Assembly: GCA_946187555.1 (NCBI GenBank) | Contig: CAMHQP010000012.1 | Location: 1-35,197, forward strand | Direction: 5' to 3' | Length of the DNA: 35,197 nucleotides | Source of the DNA: an uncultured Bacteroidales bacterium | GTDB lineage: Bacteria; Bacteroidota; Bacteroidia; Bacteroidales; Paludibacteraceae | Shown: piece by piece, positions 1 to 9,552 of the stretch | How positions within the stretch are numbered: the first letter of the stretch is position 1 | How the letters are laid out: each line of letters starts with the position of its first letter | Translations under genes and position numbers: made by a program | The notes under the pieces: generated by a model | Databases searched by the model: none | What the model saw: the letters and a program-made list of their open reading frames with translations, nothing else | Told to the model about the DNA's origin: nothing

Positions 1-53
1 AGAGCATCTGCCTTACAAGCAGAGGGTCTGCGGTTCGAATCCGTAAACGCCCA
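1..53 (+). tRNA. tRNA-Val (TAC), 5-prime part cut off by window edge
   Basis: The anticodon stem TCTGC/GCAGA encloses the loop CTTACAA, giving anticodon TAC (valine, GUA codons). The T-arm is TGCGG-TTCGAAT-CCGTA (29-45) and the 3-prime acceptor strand is AACGCCC (46-52) with discriminator A53. CCA is not encoded. The 5-prime acceptor strand and most of the D-arm lie outside the window. Confidence 0.93.
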
Positions 54-61
54 CATAAAAG

Positions 62-93
62 ACAAGGACACCAAACGGTGTCCTTGTTCTTTT
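62..93 (+). terminator. Rho-independent terminator of tRNA-Val
   Basis: A perfect 11-bp stem (ACAAGGACACC, 62-72, with GGTGTCCTTGT, 77-87) and a 4-nt loop are followed by TCTTTT. It begins nine bases after the tRNA. Confidence 0.9.
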
Positions 94-291
94 AGAAGGC
101 CTCACGGCCTTCTCTCCGCAGTACCGGTCTGGGTTCTCCGCCGCTTCGCTCTGTCGATTATTGCCTATGGCAATCTACGAATCCGTAAAGACTGCCGGTC
201 TGGGTTTATAAGTAACTTCGGCACGCCCTTATTCGCAAGCGAACAAGGAATCCTCCGAATTTACGTTCGCTACCTTGAGCGAACAACAATC
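94..291. other. Gene-free stretch with degenerate tRNA-like pieces and small hairpins
   Basis: No credible coding region was found. It holds a hairpin AGAAGGCC-TCAC-GGCCTTCT (94-113), a 12-bp direct repeat CCGGTCTGGGTT (124-135 and 195-206), and CGAATCCGTAAA (178-189), which is identical to bases 36-47 of the tRNA-Val T-arm. There is also a 7-bp hairpin GTTCGCT/AGCGAAC (265-284) before a T-run. The pieces look like decayed tRNA 3-prime-half material, but the matches are short. Confidence 0.4.
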
Positions 292-345
292 TTTTTGCTG
301 AAAAACTTTACTTATGCAAGCATAGATAATTTTTTTCAGCAAAAA
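292..345. repeat. 54-bp concentric palindrome upstream of cstA
   Basis: Outer arms TTTTTGCTGAAAAA (292-305) and TTTTTCAGCAAAAA (332-345) are perfect 14-bp inverted repeats. The inner TATGC-AA-GCATA (313-324) shares the same centre (318.5), and 3 bp between them (308-310 with 327-329) also pair. The element ends two bases before the cstA -33 box, so it could be a regulator site, a bidirectional terminator or a cruciform. Confidence 0.75.
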
Positions 346-346
346 T

Positions 347-378
347 CTTGTATATTCCAAATTTTTGTAGTAATTTTG
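347..378 (+). promoter_or_regulatory. Bacteroidetes-type promoter for cstA
   Basis: CTTG (347-350), a 20-bp spacer and TAATTTTG (371-378) match the -33/-7 consensus of the Bacteroidetes primary sigma factor. The cstA ATG follows at 400, leaving a leader of roughly 15 nt. Confidence 0.7.
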
Positions 379-399
379 CAGTCGCAAAATTGTTGACTT

Positions 400-1803
400 A
401 TGATTACATTTATTGTCGCATTGATTCTATTGGTCGTAGGTTTTTTAACCTACGGGGTGTTGGTAGAGAAGATTTTCGGAGTGGAACCAGAGCGGAAAAC
501 GCCGGCTGTTACCAAGACAGATGGTGTGGATTTTGTGCCGATGGCGCCGTGGCGTATTTTTTTGGTACAATTCCTCAATATCGCGGGTCTGGGACCGATC
601 TTCGGTGCCATTATGGGTATTTTCTATGGCCCGGCGGCATTTCTATGGATTGTGTTCGGTACGATCTTCGCCGGTGGCGTACACGATTATCTGAGTGGTA
701 TGCTTTCTATCCGCAAGGGTGGAGCGTCGTTACCGGATATTGTGGGAGATGAGTTAGGAAACGGCGTAAAGGTGTTTATGCGCGTACTGAGTCTGGTATT
801 GCTCATTTTGCTGACTACCACTTTTTTGAGTGGACCGGCTACGTTGTTGCAAGGTCTGGCAGGTTTAGGTACGATGGATTTTCAGGGACATATGGTTCCT
901 ATCGTTTGGGTGTTGATCATCTTCGGTTATTATGCCTTGGCAACGGTGTTACCGGTGGATAAGTTGATTGGTCGTTTCTACCCTATTTTCGGTGCTATCC
1001 TGCTTTTCATGGGCGTGGGTATTATGATAGTGATGCTCGGCTGGCACAGCGGTGAGATGCCGGAAGTGATGGACGGCCTGCATAATCGACAGACGAACGG
1101 GCTGCCGCTGTTCCCGATGATGTTCGTGTCGATTGCTTGTGGTGCGATATCCGGTTTCCACGGCACGCAGAGTCCTATTATGGCGCGTTGCGTGACCAAC
1201 GAACGTCAGGGACGCTGGATCTTCTACGGCGCGATGGTAGCCGAAGGCATTTTAGCTTTGATTTGGGCAGCTGCAGCGGGTACTTTCTTCGCTGATCCGG
1301 AGCAAGGGTTGTATGGTATTGATGGTTTGCAAGCTTTTGCGGCACAACATCCGGGAGAGAACATCGCGGCGCTGGTTATTGACAGAGTGAGCCGCAGTTG
1401 GCTCGGTACAGTTGGCGGCATATTGGCTATTATCGGTGTTATTGCTGCACCTATCACGAGTGGCGACACAGCACTCCGTTCTGCACGCTTGATTGTAGCG
1501 GACTTCCTCAAATGGGACCAACGTCCTATCCCGAGACGACTCATCATCGCCCTGCCGCTCTTCCTGTGCGTATTCGGCATGGTGTTTGTTGATTTCAATA
1601 TCGTTTGGCGTTATTTCGCTTGGACGAATCAGTCTTTGGCGGTCTTCACGCTCTGGGCAGGTACCGTTTGGTTGTATAAATACCGTCGCGACAAATATCC
1701 GTACGGTTGGTTGATTGCGGCTATTCCTGCAGCGTTCATGACCGTCGTTTGTATCAGTTATATTTTAATTGCACCGGAAGGTTTCCATCTGCATCTATGG
1801 TAA
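400..1803 (+). CDS. cstA: CstA-family carbon starvation / peptide transporter, short form
   Basis: This 467-aa, very hydrophobic inner-membrane protein belongs to the CstA family, whose characterised members import peptides or pyruvate under nutrient limitation. Seen here: an N-terminal membrane segment (about 2-24), a cytoplasmic stretch with the family-like ERKTPA piece, the conserved [14 protein letters not shown] segment (about 58-71), [11 protein letters not shown] (about 90-100), and many further hydrophobic segments to the C-terminus. It is much shorter than the roughly 700-residue E. coli CstA, as usual in Bacteroidetes. The substrate cannot be read from sequence. The start is supported by the promoter at 347-378. 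The last seven bases overlap engB, suggesting translational coupling. Confidence 0.9.
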   Translation: MITFIVALILLVVGFLTYGVLVEKIFGVEPERKTPAVTKTDGVDFVPMAPWRIFLVQFLNIAGLGPIFGAIMGIFYGPAAFLWIVFGTIFAGGVHDYLSGMLSIRKGGASLPDIVGDELGNGVKVFMRVLSLVLLILLTTTFLSGPATLLQGLAGLGTMDFQGHMVPIVWVLIIFGYYALATVLPVDKLIGRFYPIFGAILLFMGVGIMIVMLGWHSGEMPEVMDGLHNRQTNGLPLFPMMFVSIACGAISGFHGTQSPIMARCVTNERQGRWIFYGAMVAEGILALIWAAAAGTFFADPEQGLYGIDGLQAFAAQHPGENIAALVIDRVSRSWLGTVGGILAIIGVIAAPITSGDTALRSARLIVADFLKWDQRPIPRRLIIALPLFLCVFGMVFVDFNIVWRYFAWTNQSLAVFTLWAGTVWLYKYRRDKYPYGWLIAAIPAAFMTVVCISYILIAPEGFHLHLW

Positions 1804-2396
1804 AAACAGCGACATATGTTATCTCGAGTCCGGACGTGAAGGACTGTCCGCAGAGTACGCTACCGGAGTACGCTTTTATCGGGCGCAGTAATGTAGGCAA
1901 GTCGAGTCTGATCAATATGCTTTGCCATAATCCAAAGTTGGCGAAGACGAGTCAGAAACCGGGAAAGACCTTGTTAATCAACCATTTTCTGATCAACGGG
2001 GAATGGCATCTGGTGGACTTGCCGGGCTACGGATATGCACAAGCCGGACAGAAACAACGTGAGGCGCTGAAAAAGATGATTGAGCGGTATTGCCTGTATC
2101 GCGAGCAGTTAGTGTGTCTGTTTGTGCTCATCGATTGCCGTCATGAACCGCAGAAGATCGATTTGGAGTTCATTAACTGGCTGGGCGAGAACGGCGTACC
2201 TTTTGCGATTGTGTTCACTAAGGGAGATAAGTTAGGCAAAGTGCGGTTGAAAGAGAACGTCGAGGCCTATAAAACGCGTCTGTTAGAGGAATGGGAAGAA
2301 TTGCCGCCTGTTTTTGTGACTTCGGCAGAGACTAAATTAGGAGGAGAAGAGTTAACGGCCTATATTGAGGAATTGAATGATTCCATAAAATCTTAA
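1797..2396 (+). CDS. engB: Ribosome biogenesis GTPase EngB (YihA/YsxC)
   Basis: A TRAFAC-class GTPase of 199 aa that helps late assembly of the large ribosomal subunit. Visible motifs: G1 GRSNVGKSS, the switch-I region with [10 protein letters not shown]3 DLPGYG, G4 TKGDK and G5 TSAE. These and the length fit EngB well. The ATG at 1797 overlaps the end of cstA (ATGGTAA) and starts [11 protein letters not shown], the normal EngB N-terminus. An in-frame start at 1707 would add 30 residues that are only out-of-frame cstA translation, so it was rejected. No promoter was seen between cstA and engB, so co-transcription is likely. Confidence 0.95.
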   Translation: MVKTATYVISSPDVKDCPQSTLPEYAFIGRSNVGKSSLINMLCHNPKLAKTSQKPGKTLLINHFLINGEWHLVDLPGYGYAQAGQKQREALKKMIERYCLYREQLVCLFVLIDCRHEPQKIDLEFINWLGENGVPFAIVFTKGDKLGKVRLKENVEAYKTRLLEEWEELPPVFVTSAETKLGGEELTAYIEELNDSIKS

Positions 2397-2423
2397 TAAT
2401 CGTACATTTTTGAGCCTGTTTTT

Positions 2424-2467
2424 ACATAGGTCAAACATAGGTTAAACATACGTTCCACATACGTTCA
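2424..2467. repeat. Four 11-bp imperfect tandem repeats before a TonB receptor gene
   Basis: The units are ACATAGGTCAA, ACATAGGTTAA, ACATACGTTCC and ACATACGTTCA, with exact 11-bp phasing. The array ends eight bases before the ATG at 2476. The period is close to one DNA helical turn. No TAnnTTTG box was seen in this gap. Confidence 0.85.
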
Positions 2468-2475
2468 CACTCTCG

Positions 2476-4908
2476 ATGGGTAGAATCTTAAAAATAGTAC
2501 ATTTTGTGTTGTTGTGTGCGTGCAGCGTTTTTTCTTACGCGCGCAGCGCTCGTGTGTACGGGTATGTGACGGATCAGGACAATGTAGGTATCGAATTGGC
2601 GAACGTGGTGGTACTCAATGCCGACCGCCCTATCGGAACAGCGACCAATAAAAACGGTTATTATGAACTAATGCTGGATGAAGCGGATACGGTTGTATTG
2701 AATTTCTCAATGATCGGTTATACCTCGGTGCAACAACGTATTATCGATGTGAGCGAGGTGATCAACATCAACGTGCAGTTGTTGACGGACGAGCAGTTGC
2801 TCACCGAGATCGAGGTTCGTGGCCTGAAGCATACGCAAGGCACGATGGACTATATCGATGCAGCCACTACCCGTTTCATGCCTGATGCCACGGGCGGAAG
2901 TATTGAGAGTCTGCTAATCACTTTTGCCGGCGTCAGTCAGACGAATGAACTGAGTAGCCAATACAACGTACGAGGTGGTTCCTTTGACGAGAACTCCGTT
3001 TATGTGAACGGCATCGAGATTCACCGTCCGTTACTCATCCGTAGCGGTCAACAAGAGGGTCTGAGTTTCGTTAATCCCGAGATGGTAGAGAACGTACAGT
3101 TTTCTTCCGGCGGATTCAGTGCGCAATACGGCGATAAGATGTCGTCGGTAATGGATATCACGTACAAACGTCCAAGTGCTTTTGAGGCCAGTCTAAGTGC
3201 TAGTTTGTTAGGCGCGCACGCTTATGTGGGCGTAGGCGACAGCACTTATTCGATGATGCACGGACTGCGTTATAAGACCAGCAAATATATGCTTGGCGGG
3301 CTTTCTACAGCGGGCAATTATCAGCCGACGTACGTTGACTATCAGACTTATATCACGTGGAAAGTAGGCGGAAAGAGCAAGATGGAAAGAGCCAAGAGTC
3401 CTTGGTCGATGTCTTTTCTGGGCAATGTGAGCCAAAACGATTACCGTTTTACTCCGGATAGTTTGAGTGAGTCCTTCGGCGGGCAAGATGCCAAGAATCT
3501 CACCATCTATTACGAGGGGCAAGAGAAAGACCGTTTCTTGACGGCTTTTGCGGCGCTGAGTGCCAAGGGACATGTGAGCGATGAAGTGGAGATCGGTTTC
3601 GACTTGTCGGGTTTTTACACCAACGAGCGGGAGAACTACGATATCACCGGTGAATATGTGTTGGCGAATGCGCCGGCAGGTGAGATCGCGGACGCTTTAG
3701 GTACGGGTCTTTTCCACCAACACGCGCGTAACAGCCTTGAGGCGGGTGTTGTTACACTGGCACATAACGGCAGTTGGCAACGCGGTCACAACACGCTCAA
3801 ATGGGGTGTGAGCGGTCAGGCAGAACTTATCCGCGATCGTATCAGCGAATGGGAATGGCGCGATTCGGCCGGTTACTCGCTGCCTAACGACGGGCAGTCG
3901 ATGGAACTGTATTACGCTTTGCGCGGGGACACATCGATGGTTTCTGCGCGGGTTCAAGCCTATGTGCAGAACGAGCATAAATGGAACACCTCGTCCGGAC
4001 AATGGATATTGACCGTCGGTGGTAGACTGCAGTGGTGGAGTTGGAATAACGAAGTACTTCCTTCGCCAAGAGCCAGTGTGGAATGGATTCCCGGTTGGAA
4101 AAGGGATTTATGTTTCCGTTTGGCGACCGGCCTGTATTATCAGGCACCTTTCTATAAGGAACTACGTGACACCATTACCGACGCGCTCGGCGTGACACGT
4201 ATTCAGTTGAATAAGCACCTCAAAGCCCAACGTTCGGTGCATGTCGTTTTGGGCGGCGATTATTACTTCCGCGCGTGGGGACGACCGTTTAAGTTGACTG
4301 CTGAAGGGTACTATAAGTATATCGACCGAATGGAGAGTTATACGGTAGATAACGTGCGTGTGCGCTATTCGGGTAAGAACGATTCGAAGGGTTATGCCGG
4401 TGGTCTGGATCTGAAGTTATACGGTGAACTCGTGCCGGGAGCGGATAGTTGGATATCATTTAGTACGATGGTAGCACGACAACGACTTATCGGTTCAAGC
4501 CTGTGGATACCCAGCCCGACCGAACAGCGGTGGAACTTCTCTATGCTCTTCCAGGATTATATTCCGCAACTACCGCAGTTGAAGTTTCATATCAAGATGC
4601 AGTTCGCCGAAGGACAGCCTTTCTACGCACCGCGTAATAACCAGGCTTGGGGACGCATGCCGACCTATAAACGTATTGACTTAGGTGCGACCTACACCTT
4701 CAACGCCCAGACCGCGAAATTTATGCGTAAGCCATCCGCCAAGCATGTTAAACAATGGGCTATTCAGTTTGAGGTGTTTAACATCGTTGGCTGGCGCAAC
4801 GTCAACTCGTATTTCTGGGTAGCCGACGCTTATGGCAACCAGTGGGCAAGTCCCAACTACTTGACCGGAAGACGATATAATTTGAAAATAACAGTAGATT
4901 TGAGATAA
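2476..4908 (+). CDS. TonB-dependent outer-membrane receptor with carboxypeptidase-regulatory-like domain
   Basis: An 810-aa outer-membrane transporter driven by TonB. In order: a signal peptide (about 1-22), a carboxypeptidase D regulatory-like domain (about 25-110, [20 protein letters not shown]), a plug domain (about 125-230, with [20 protein letters not shown] and [15 protein letters not shown]), then a long beta-barrel rich in aromatic residues. The substrate is unknown, and no SusD-like partner is adjacent, which argues against a classic SusCD glycan locus. The start is the only Met before the signal peptide. It sits after the four 11-bp repeats at 2424-2467, which could regulate it. Only one base separates it from mutS. 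Confidence 0.9.
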   Translation: MGRILKIVHFVLLCACSVFSYARSARVYGYVTDQDNVGIELANVVVLNADRPIGTATNKNGYYELMLDEADTVVLNFSMIGYTSVQQRIIDVSEVININVQLLTDEQLLTEIEVRGLKHTQGTMDYIDAATTRFMPDATGGSIESLLITFAGVSQTNELSSQYNVRGGSFDENSVYVNGIEIHRPLLIRSGQQEGLSFVNPEMVENVQFSSGGFSAQYGDKMSSVMDITYKRPSAFEASLSASLLGAHAYVGVGDSTYSMMHGLRYKTSKYMLGGLSTAGNYQPTYVDYQTYITWKVGGKSKMERAKSPWSMSFLGNVSQNDYRFTPDSLSESFGGQDAKNLTIYYEGQEKDRFLTAFAALSAKGHVSDEVEIGFDLSGFYTNERENYDITGEYVLANAPAGEIADALGTGLFHQHARNSLEAGVVTLAHNGSWQRGHNTLKWGVSGQAELIRDRISEWEWRDSAGYSLPNDGQSMELYYALRGDTSMVSARVQAYVQNEHKWNTSSGQWILTVGGRLQWWSWNNEVLPSPRASVEWIPGWKRDLCFRLATGLYYQAPFYKELRDTITDALGVTRIQLNKHLKAQRSVHVVLGGDYYFRAWGRPFKLTAEGYYKYIDRMESYTVDNVRVRYSGKNDSKGYAGGLDLKLYGELVPGADSWISFSTMVARQRLIGSSLWIPSPTEQRWNFSMLFQDYIPQLPQLKFHIKMQFAEGQPFYAPRNNQAWGRMPTYKRIDLGATYTFNAQTAKFMRKPSAKHVKQWAIQFEVFNIVGWRNVNSYFWVADAYGNQWASPNYLTGRRYNLKITVDLR

Positions 4909-4909
4909 T

Positions 4910-7525
4910 ATGACAGAGGAATTGACACCGATGATGAAGCAGTTTCGCGACATCAAGACGCAGTACCCCGATGCGATGCTGCTCTTCCGTTGCGGCGATT
5001 TCTATGAGACCTACGCCGAAGATGCCGTCAAGGCTTCTAAGATCCTCAATATAACGCTTACGCACCGTTCCAACGGTGGCAGTTCGGCGGCACAACCGCT
5101 GGAAATGGCTGGTTTTCCTTTCCATGCCTTGGACACCTATCTGCCCAAACTCGTTCGTGCGGGACTGCGCGTGGCGATTTGCGATCAGTTGGAAGATCCC
5201 AAACTGACGAAGAAACTCGTCAAACGAGGGGTAACGGAGCTGGTGACGCCAGGCGTTAGCTACTCGGACACTACCCTCACCCAGAAAGAGAACAACTGGG
5301 TGGCGTGTCTGCATTTTGACAAACATGTCATCGGCGTGGCTTTCCTCGATATCTCCACGGGCGAGTTCCTTGCCGGCCAAGGAGACAGCGATTACATCGA
5401 CAAGTTGCTGACTAATTTCGCGCCGAAAGAGGTATTGTACGTCAGAGGACGCAAAACGGATATCGAGAACCTTTTCGGCAGTAAGTATTTCACGTTCGAG
5501 TTGGAGGACTGGATGCTGGTTGAGAGTACCGCCAAAGAGCGGTTGCAAAAGCTCTGGGGCGTATCGAGTCTGAAAGGCTTCGGACTGGAGAAAATGCCCG
5601 CAGGCGTCACTGCGGCAGGAGGTATTTTGATGTACCTCGATATGACGCAACACCTGCAAACGGGACATATCCAGCACTTGAGCCGTATTGAAGAAGACAA
5701 GTATGTCTGGTTGGATCGCTTCACTATTCGTAACCTCGAACTGATGCGCGGCCAGACGGAAGACAGCGCCACGCTCTACGACATCATCGACCGCACGATC
5801 ACGCCTATGGGTGGACGCTTGCTGCACCGCTGGATGGCGTTCCCGCTCAAGGAAGTGCGGGCTATCCGTAACCGTCAAACGGTGGTCGAGTACCTGTTCA
5901 AACAACCTGAAGCACGCGAGGCTACCCGCGAGGCGCTCAACCAAGTAGGCGATCTCGAGCGTATTGTCAGCAAGGTCTCTACGGGTCGTATCGGACCACG
6001 TGAGATGGTTCAACTCGGACGGGCACTCAAAGCCGTCAAACCTATTAAGGAGGTATGCGAAGAGGCAAGAGACAATACCTATCTCTCTCTTCTGGGCGAA
6101 CAACTCGATCCTTGTTCCGAAATGCGCATGCGTATCGAGCGGGAGATAGTACCCGATCCGCCGATTGCACAGGGACGACCTAATATCATCGCGCGTGGCG
6201 TAGATACGGAATTGGATGAGTTACGTGCGATCCAATCGGATGGCAAGGAGTACCTGCTGCAAGTGCAACAACGCGAGATAGAACGAACGGGCATAACGAG
6301 CCTTAAGATAGGTTACAACAATGTCTTCGGTTACTATCTCGAAGTGCGTAATGCCTACAAAGAGCAAGTGCCCGCCGAGTGGATCCGCAAGCAGACACTC
6401 GTCAATGCGGAGCGGTATATAACGGACGAACTCAAGGACTACGAGCAGAAGATCCAGTCTGCCGAAGAACGTATTCAGATCATCGAGAACCGGCTCTATC
6501 AGGAGTTGATGCTCGCGCTCTCGGAATGGGTGCCGCAGATGCAACTGAATGCAAATGTGTTGGCCCAACTCGATTGTCTGCTTTCGTTCGCAACCGTTGC
6601 CGCAGAGCACCGCTATGTTTGCCCGGACGTTAATGATAGTCTTGTTATCGACATTCGTCAGGGGCGTCACCCGGTTATCGAGCAACAACTGCCGCCGGGA
6701 GAACAGTACATCGCCAATGATGTGCTGCTTGACAATAATGGCCAGCAGATTATTATTATCACAGGACCAAACATGGCCGGTAAGTCGGCTCTACTCCGCC
6801 AGACAGCGCTCATCGTGCTCATGGCGCAGATGGGTTCGTTCGTACCCGCTGAGAGCGCTTCCATCGGAGTTGTCGATAAGATTTTCACCCGCGTGGGGGC
6901 AAGCGATAATATATCGTTAGGCGAGTCCACGTTCATGGTTGAGATGAACGAAGCGGCATCGATATTGAACAACTTGAGTGAGCGCAGTTTAGTGCTGTTT
7001 GATGAGTTAGGTCGTGGTACCAGTACGTACGATGGCATAAGTATTGCATGGGCAATTGTGGAGTATATCCACGAGAACCGCGGACACGCCAAGACGCTCT
7101 TTGCGACCCACTACCACGAACTGAACGAGATGGAGAAAACGTTCGAGCGGATTCGTAACTACAACGTCTCCGTACGCGAGGTGAACGGCAAGGTTATCTT
7201 CCTCCGCAAACTTGTACGCGGCGGTTCGGAGCATAGTTTTGGTATCCACGTCGCGAAGTTAGCCGGAATGCCCGCGTCCATCGTGGAGCGCGCCAACCAG
7301 ATACTCGCCGACCTCGAGCGTGCAGCCAAGAACGGCGATCTGGCCAAACCGACCGATCATATAGGCGAGACAAGGGAGGGAATGCAACTGTCGTTCTTCC
7401 AACTCGATGATCCGGTGCTCGAGCAGATACGCGATGAGGTCAAATCACTGGATATCAATAACTTGACGCCGCTGGAGGCACTCAATAAACTATCGGAAAT
7501 CAAACGCCTCGTAGGAGGAAAATAA
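4910..7525 (+). CDS. mutS: DNA mismatch repair protein MutS
   Basis: An 871-aa mismatch-recognition ATPase. The N-terminal domain contains the mismatch-binding Phe-x-Glu motif (F31-Y32-E33 in GDFYETY). The connector, lever and clamp regions follow. The ABC-type ATPase domain has Walker A GPNMAGKS (about 619-626), Walker B with [16 protein letters not shown], and the ATHYHEL segment. Length is typical of full MutS1 and no motif is missing. It starts one base after the TonB receptor stop and ends one base before mltG, so it lies inside the left-hand + strand run. Confidence 0.98.
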   Translation: MTEELTPMMKQFRDIKTQYPDAMLLFRCGDFYETYAEDAVKASKILNITLTHRSNGGSSAAQPLEMAGFPFHALDTYLPKLVRAGLRVAICDQLEDPKLTKKLVKRGVTELVTPGVSYSDTTLTQKENNWVACLHFDKHVIGVAFLDISTGEFLAGQGDSDYIDKLLTNFAPKEVLYVRGRKTDIENLFGSKYFTFELEDWMLVESTAKERLQKLWGVSSLKGFGLEKMPAGVTAAGGILMYLDMTQHLQTGHIQHLSRIEEDKYVWLDRFTIRNLELMRGQTEDSATLYDIIDRTITPMGGRLLHRWMAFPLKEVRAIRNRQTVVEYLFKQPEAREATREALNQVGDLERIVSKVSTGRIGPREMVQLGRALKAVKPIKEVCEEARDNTYLSLLGEQLDPCSEMRMRIEREIVPDPPIAQGRPNIIARGVDTELDELRAIQSDGKEYLLQVQQREIERTGITSLKIGYNNVFGYYLEVRNAYKEQVPAEWIRKQTLVNAERYITDELKDYEQKIQSAEERIQIIENRLYQELMLALSEWVPQMQLNANVLAQLDCLLSFATVAAEHRYVCPDVNDSLVIDIRQGRHPVIEQQLPPGEQYIANDVLLDNNGQQIIIITGPNMAGKSALLRQTALIVLMAQMGSFVPAESASIGVVDKIFTRVGASDNISLGESTFMVEMNEAASILNNLSERSLVLFDELGRGTSTYDGISIAWAIVEYIHENRGHAKTLFATHYHELNEMEKTFERIRNYNVSVREVNGKVIFLRKLVRGGSEHSFGIHVAKLAGMPASIVERANQILADLERAAKNGDLAKPTDHIGETREGMQLSFFQLDDPVLEQIRDEVKSLDINNLTPLEALNKLSEIKRLVGGK

Positions 7526-7526
7526 T

Positions 7527-8594
7527 ATGGCAAAATACGAATGGACAAAAGCCCGCATTCTGCGCTGGACATTAGGCATCTCAGGATGGATTTTCTGCAT
7601 GATCCTTTTGTTCGTCACCGAGCAGTACTACCGCTGGGAGGTGTCTAACTTCACCGCGCGCGACGGAGAGGCACATGTGTACAACATCTACGAGGGTACG
7701 TCTATTGACTCGTTGATGAGTATGTTGCGTCAAGACTATGACATTGATGCCGAGACCGACCTCAAATGGCACATGCGCATTCTGCTCTTCCGCTACCCCG
7801 AACCCGGACATTACATCGTGCCTGCGAAGATCGGTGACCGAGAACTGATTGAGAAATTCAAATACGGTCGGCAAACACCCGTACGGATCACATGGAATCA
7901 TTTCGTGCGTACCCGCGAGGAACTGGCCGGTAAAGTGACGACTCACCTGCAAATGGACAGCGTCACACTCTTGCAGTTGCTCGAAGACGACGCCTATCTC
8001 GCGCCTTACGGCTTTAACAAAGAGACCAGCCGATGCCTCTTCATCCCCAATACCTACGAGGTCTATTGGAACATCACGCCCGACCAACTCTTCGCACGCA
8101 TGCAGCGCGAATATAACGCGTTCTGGAACGACGAGCGCCGAGCCAAAGCCGATTCGATTGGTCTGACACCCATCGAGATAGCGATCGTGGCGTCTATTGT
8201 TGAGGGCGAGAGCCATAATAAGAATGAACTGCCCCTTATCGCCTCGCTCTACCTCAACCGCGTACATAAGAACATGCCACTCCAGTCGTGTCCGACCATC
8301 AAATACGCGGTGGGGGATTTCAAACTCAGACGTATTTTATACAGTCATCTGAACGTTGATTCGCCGTATAACACGTATAAGAACCCCGGTTTGCCGCCTG
8401 GTCCGATCCGTTGTCCGGCGCCTGAGACCATCGATATCGTGCTCAATGCGCCCAAGACCGATTATCTATTCATGTGCGCTAGTCCGGAACTCAACAACAC
8501 GCATATCTTCTCTTCTTCTTATAGCGCACACTCGGCCGCGGCACGCCAGTACCGCCACACCATGGATACCATCAACTGGGAGCGACTGCAATGA
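7527..8594 (+). CDS. mltG: Endolytic murein transglycosylase MltG (YceG-like)
   Basis: A 355-aa membrane-anchored enzyme that cleaves nascent glycan strands and is thought to end their elongation. There is one N-terminal transmembrane segment (about 13-32) and a LysM-like or YceG region. The catalytic domain contains VASIVEGES, where E226 is the expected catalytic glutamate, then SLYLNRVHKNMPLQSCPT and NTYKNPGLPPGPI. The usual LQSDPT-type motif has Cys in place of Asp here. mltG starts one base after mutS and its stop overlaps the next start as ATGA. Confidence 0.95.
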   Translation: MAKYEWTKARILRWTLGISGWIFCMILLFVTEQYYRWEVSNFTARDGEAHVYNIYEGTSIDSLMSMLRQDYDIDAETDLKWHMRILLFRYPEPGHYIVPAKIGDRELIEKFKYGRQTPVRITWNHFVRTREELAGKVTTHLQMDSVTLLQLLEDDAYLAPYGFNKETSRCLFIPNTYEVYWNITPDQLFARMQREYNAFWNDERRAKADSIGLTPIEIAIVASIVEGESHNKNELPLIASLYLNRVHKNMPLQSCPTIKYAVGDFKLRRILYSHLNVDSPYNTYKNPGLPPGPIRCPAPETIDIVLNAPKTDYLFMCASPELNNTHIFSSSYSAHSAAARQYRHTMDTINWERLQ

Positions 8595-9151
8595 TCTGGG
8601 ATAATAACGACGATATCAAACTCATTGAATGTGCCAATAACGGGCGCACCATTCAGAAATTCCTCAACGAAAGCCGCGAGGAACGGCGGCCTTATGTGTT
8701 CGTCACCAATACGATGAACATCAAGCCTCTTCGACGTCTTCTGGTGCCTGTCTCTATGCTTGAGGAAGAGACTTATAAAGCGGAGATATGCACCTATCTG
8801 GCGCGTAAAACGGGCGCACATATCATCCTTCTGCAGGCCAATGACTACGGTTCGCATGCTCGCCAGAACGTCAATCGGATCGTCACGCATATCAAGGCCG
8901 TGGCGGAGAAATCAGGCGAAAATATCTCTTATGAGATATGCATGGCGCGCAAAGACTCCTTTGGTTTGGTACGCGAAGCTTCCGAGAGACAACGGGATTT
9001 TCGGCATGACTTGCTTATCCTTACTGCCAGCCGCGATTACGGATTAGATGACATTTTGTTCGGTCCACCCGAGCGAAAAGCCATACAGCGGGCTCTCGTT
9101 CCTGTCATGTTGATCAATCCGAGGGAGGATTTATTCTCATTATGCGATTAG
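8591..9151 (+). CDS. UspA-like universal stress domain protein
   Basis: This 186-aa protein has an N-terminal lead of about 45 residues, then KPLRRLLVPVSMLEEETYKAE, which resembles the opening beta-strand and helix of UspA domains. Later come LLILTASRDYGLDD and VPVMLINP, a plausible final strand. The canonical ATP-binding G-x2-G-x9-G(S/T) motif is not evident, so it may be a non-nucleotide-binding member. It overlaps mltG by 4 nt (ATGA), implying translational coupling. The function is unknown and the family assignment rests on pattern only. Confidence 0.65.
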   Translation: MIWDNNDDIKLIECANNGRTIQKFLNESREERRPYVFVTNTMNIKPLRRLLVPVSMLEEETYKAEICTYLARKTGAHIILLQANDYGSHARQNVNRIVTHIKAVAEKSGENISYEICMARKDSFGLVREASERQRDFRHDLLILTASRDYGLDDILFGPPERKAIQRALVPVMLINPREDLFSLCD

Positions 9152-9225
9152 AAACACACAAATACCGCCATTTTGTCAACTAAATTTAGCAATTTTAAGA
9201 AATTTAACACTTTTTTCATAAAATA

Positions 9226-9257
9226 TTTGGTCAGTTGGTCAAAAAGCAGTACTTTTG
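9226..9257 (+). promoter_or_regulatory. Promoter of candidate small RNA
   Basis: TTTG (9226-9229), a 20-bp spacer and TACTTTTG (9250-9257). The spacer ends in AAAAAGCAG just before the -7 box, as in the tRNA-Ser and tRNA-Glu promoters of this window. Confidence 0.8.
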
Positions 9258-9261
9258 CACC

Positions 9262-9334
9262 GTGTTTTTCATGGTATTAGATTTAAGGTTAAATGAAAAG
9301 GTTGGGTTGTCGTGAGACAACCTTCTTTTTTTTT
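9262..9334 (+). ncRNA. Candidate ~70-nt small RNA between usp-like gene and tRNA-Ser
   Basis: A tRNA-like promoter (9226-9257) is followed within about 75 bases by an intrinsic terminator, with no ORF between. The inferred transcript starts near 9262-9264. It can form hairpin 1, TTTTCAT (9266-9272) with ATGAAAA (9293-9299), enclosing a 20-nt loop that contains ATTAGATTTAAGG, and hairpin 2, the terminator stem at 9305-9322. It could be a trans-acting sRNA, a stable structural RNA or a by-product of a decayed gene. I could not assign it to an Rfam family. Confidence 0.6.
9305..9334 (+). terminator. Intrinsic terminator of the candidate small RNA
   Basis: A perfect 7-bp stem GGTTGTC/GACAACC with loop GTGA is followed by TTC and nine T residues. 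It ends 20 bases before the tRNA-Ser -33 box. Confidence 0.88.
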
Positions 9335-9353
9335 GCATTTTTTTTCGCAAAAA

Positions 9354-9385
9354 TTTGGTAGTTTCAAAAAAAAGCAGTACCTTTG
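9354..9385 (+). promoter_or_regulatory. Promoter of tRNA-Ser
   Basis: TTTG (9354-9357), a 20-bp spacer and TACCTTTG (9378-9385). The start region GCACCCGCTTTCGGAA closely resembles those of tRNA-Glu and dnaA. Confidence 0.85.
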
Positions 9386-9410
9386 CACCCGCTTTCGGAA
9401 TTTAAGCTAC

Positions 9411-9497
<87 letters not shown>

Positions 9498-9509
9498 CAA
9501 AATGAAATT

Positions 9510-9532
9510 GGCAACCCATCGGTTGCCTTTTT
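9510..9532 (+). terminator. Intrinsic terminator after tRNA-Ser
   Basis: GGCAACC (9510-9516), loop CATC, GGTTGCC (9521-9527), then TTTTT. It lies only 20 bases before the CYTH gene start, and no promoter was seen between them. Confidence 0.88.
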
Positions 9533-9552
9533 CTGTCTAAAAGGAGGACTAT

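Noticed and set aside
36..206. Attachment site of an integrated element at tRNA-Val
   Set aside because: The matching segment is only 12 bp and no integrase or mobile gene is present in the window; kept only as a weak observation.
1707..1796. Upstream in-frame start for engB
   Set aside because: It would add 30 residues translated from the cstA 3-prime end in another frame; ATG 1797 gives the normal EngB N-terminus.
4802..6103. 433-codon open frame antisense to mutS
   Set aside because: It lies wholly opposite conserved mutS and TonB-receptor coding DNA; the translation is low-complexity and unlike any family.
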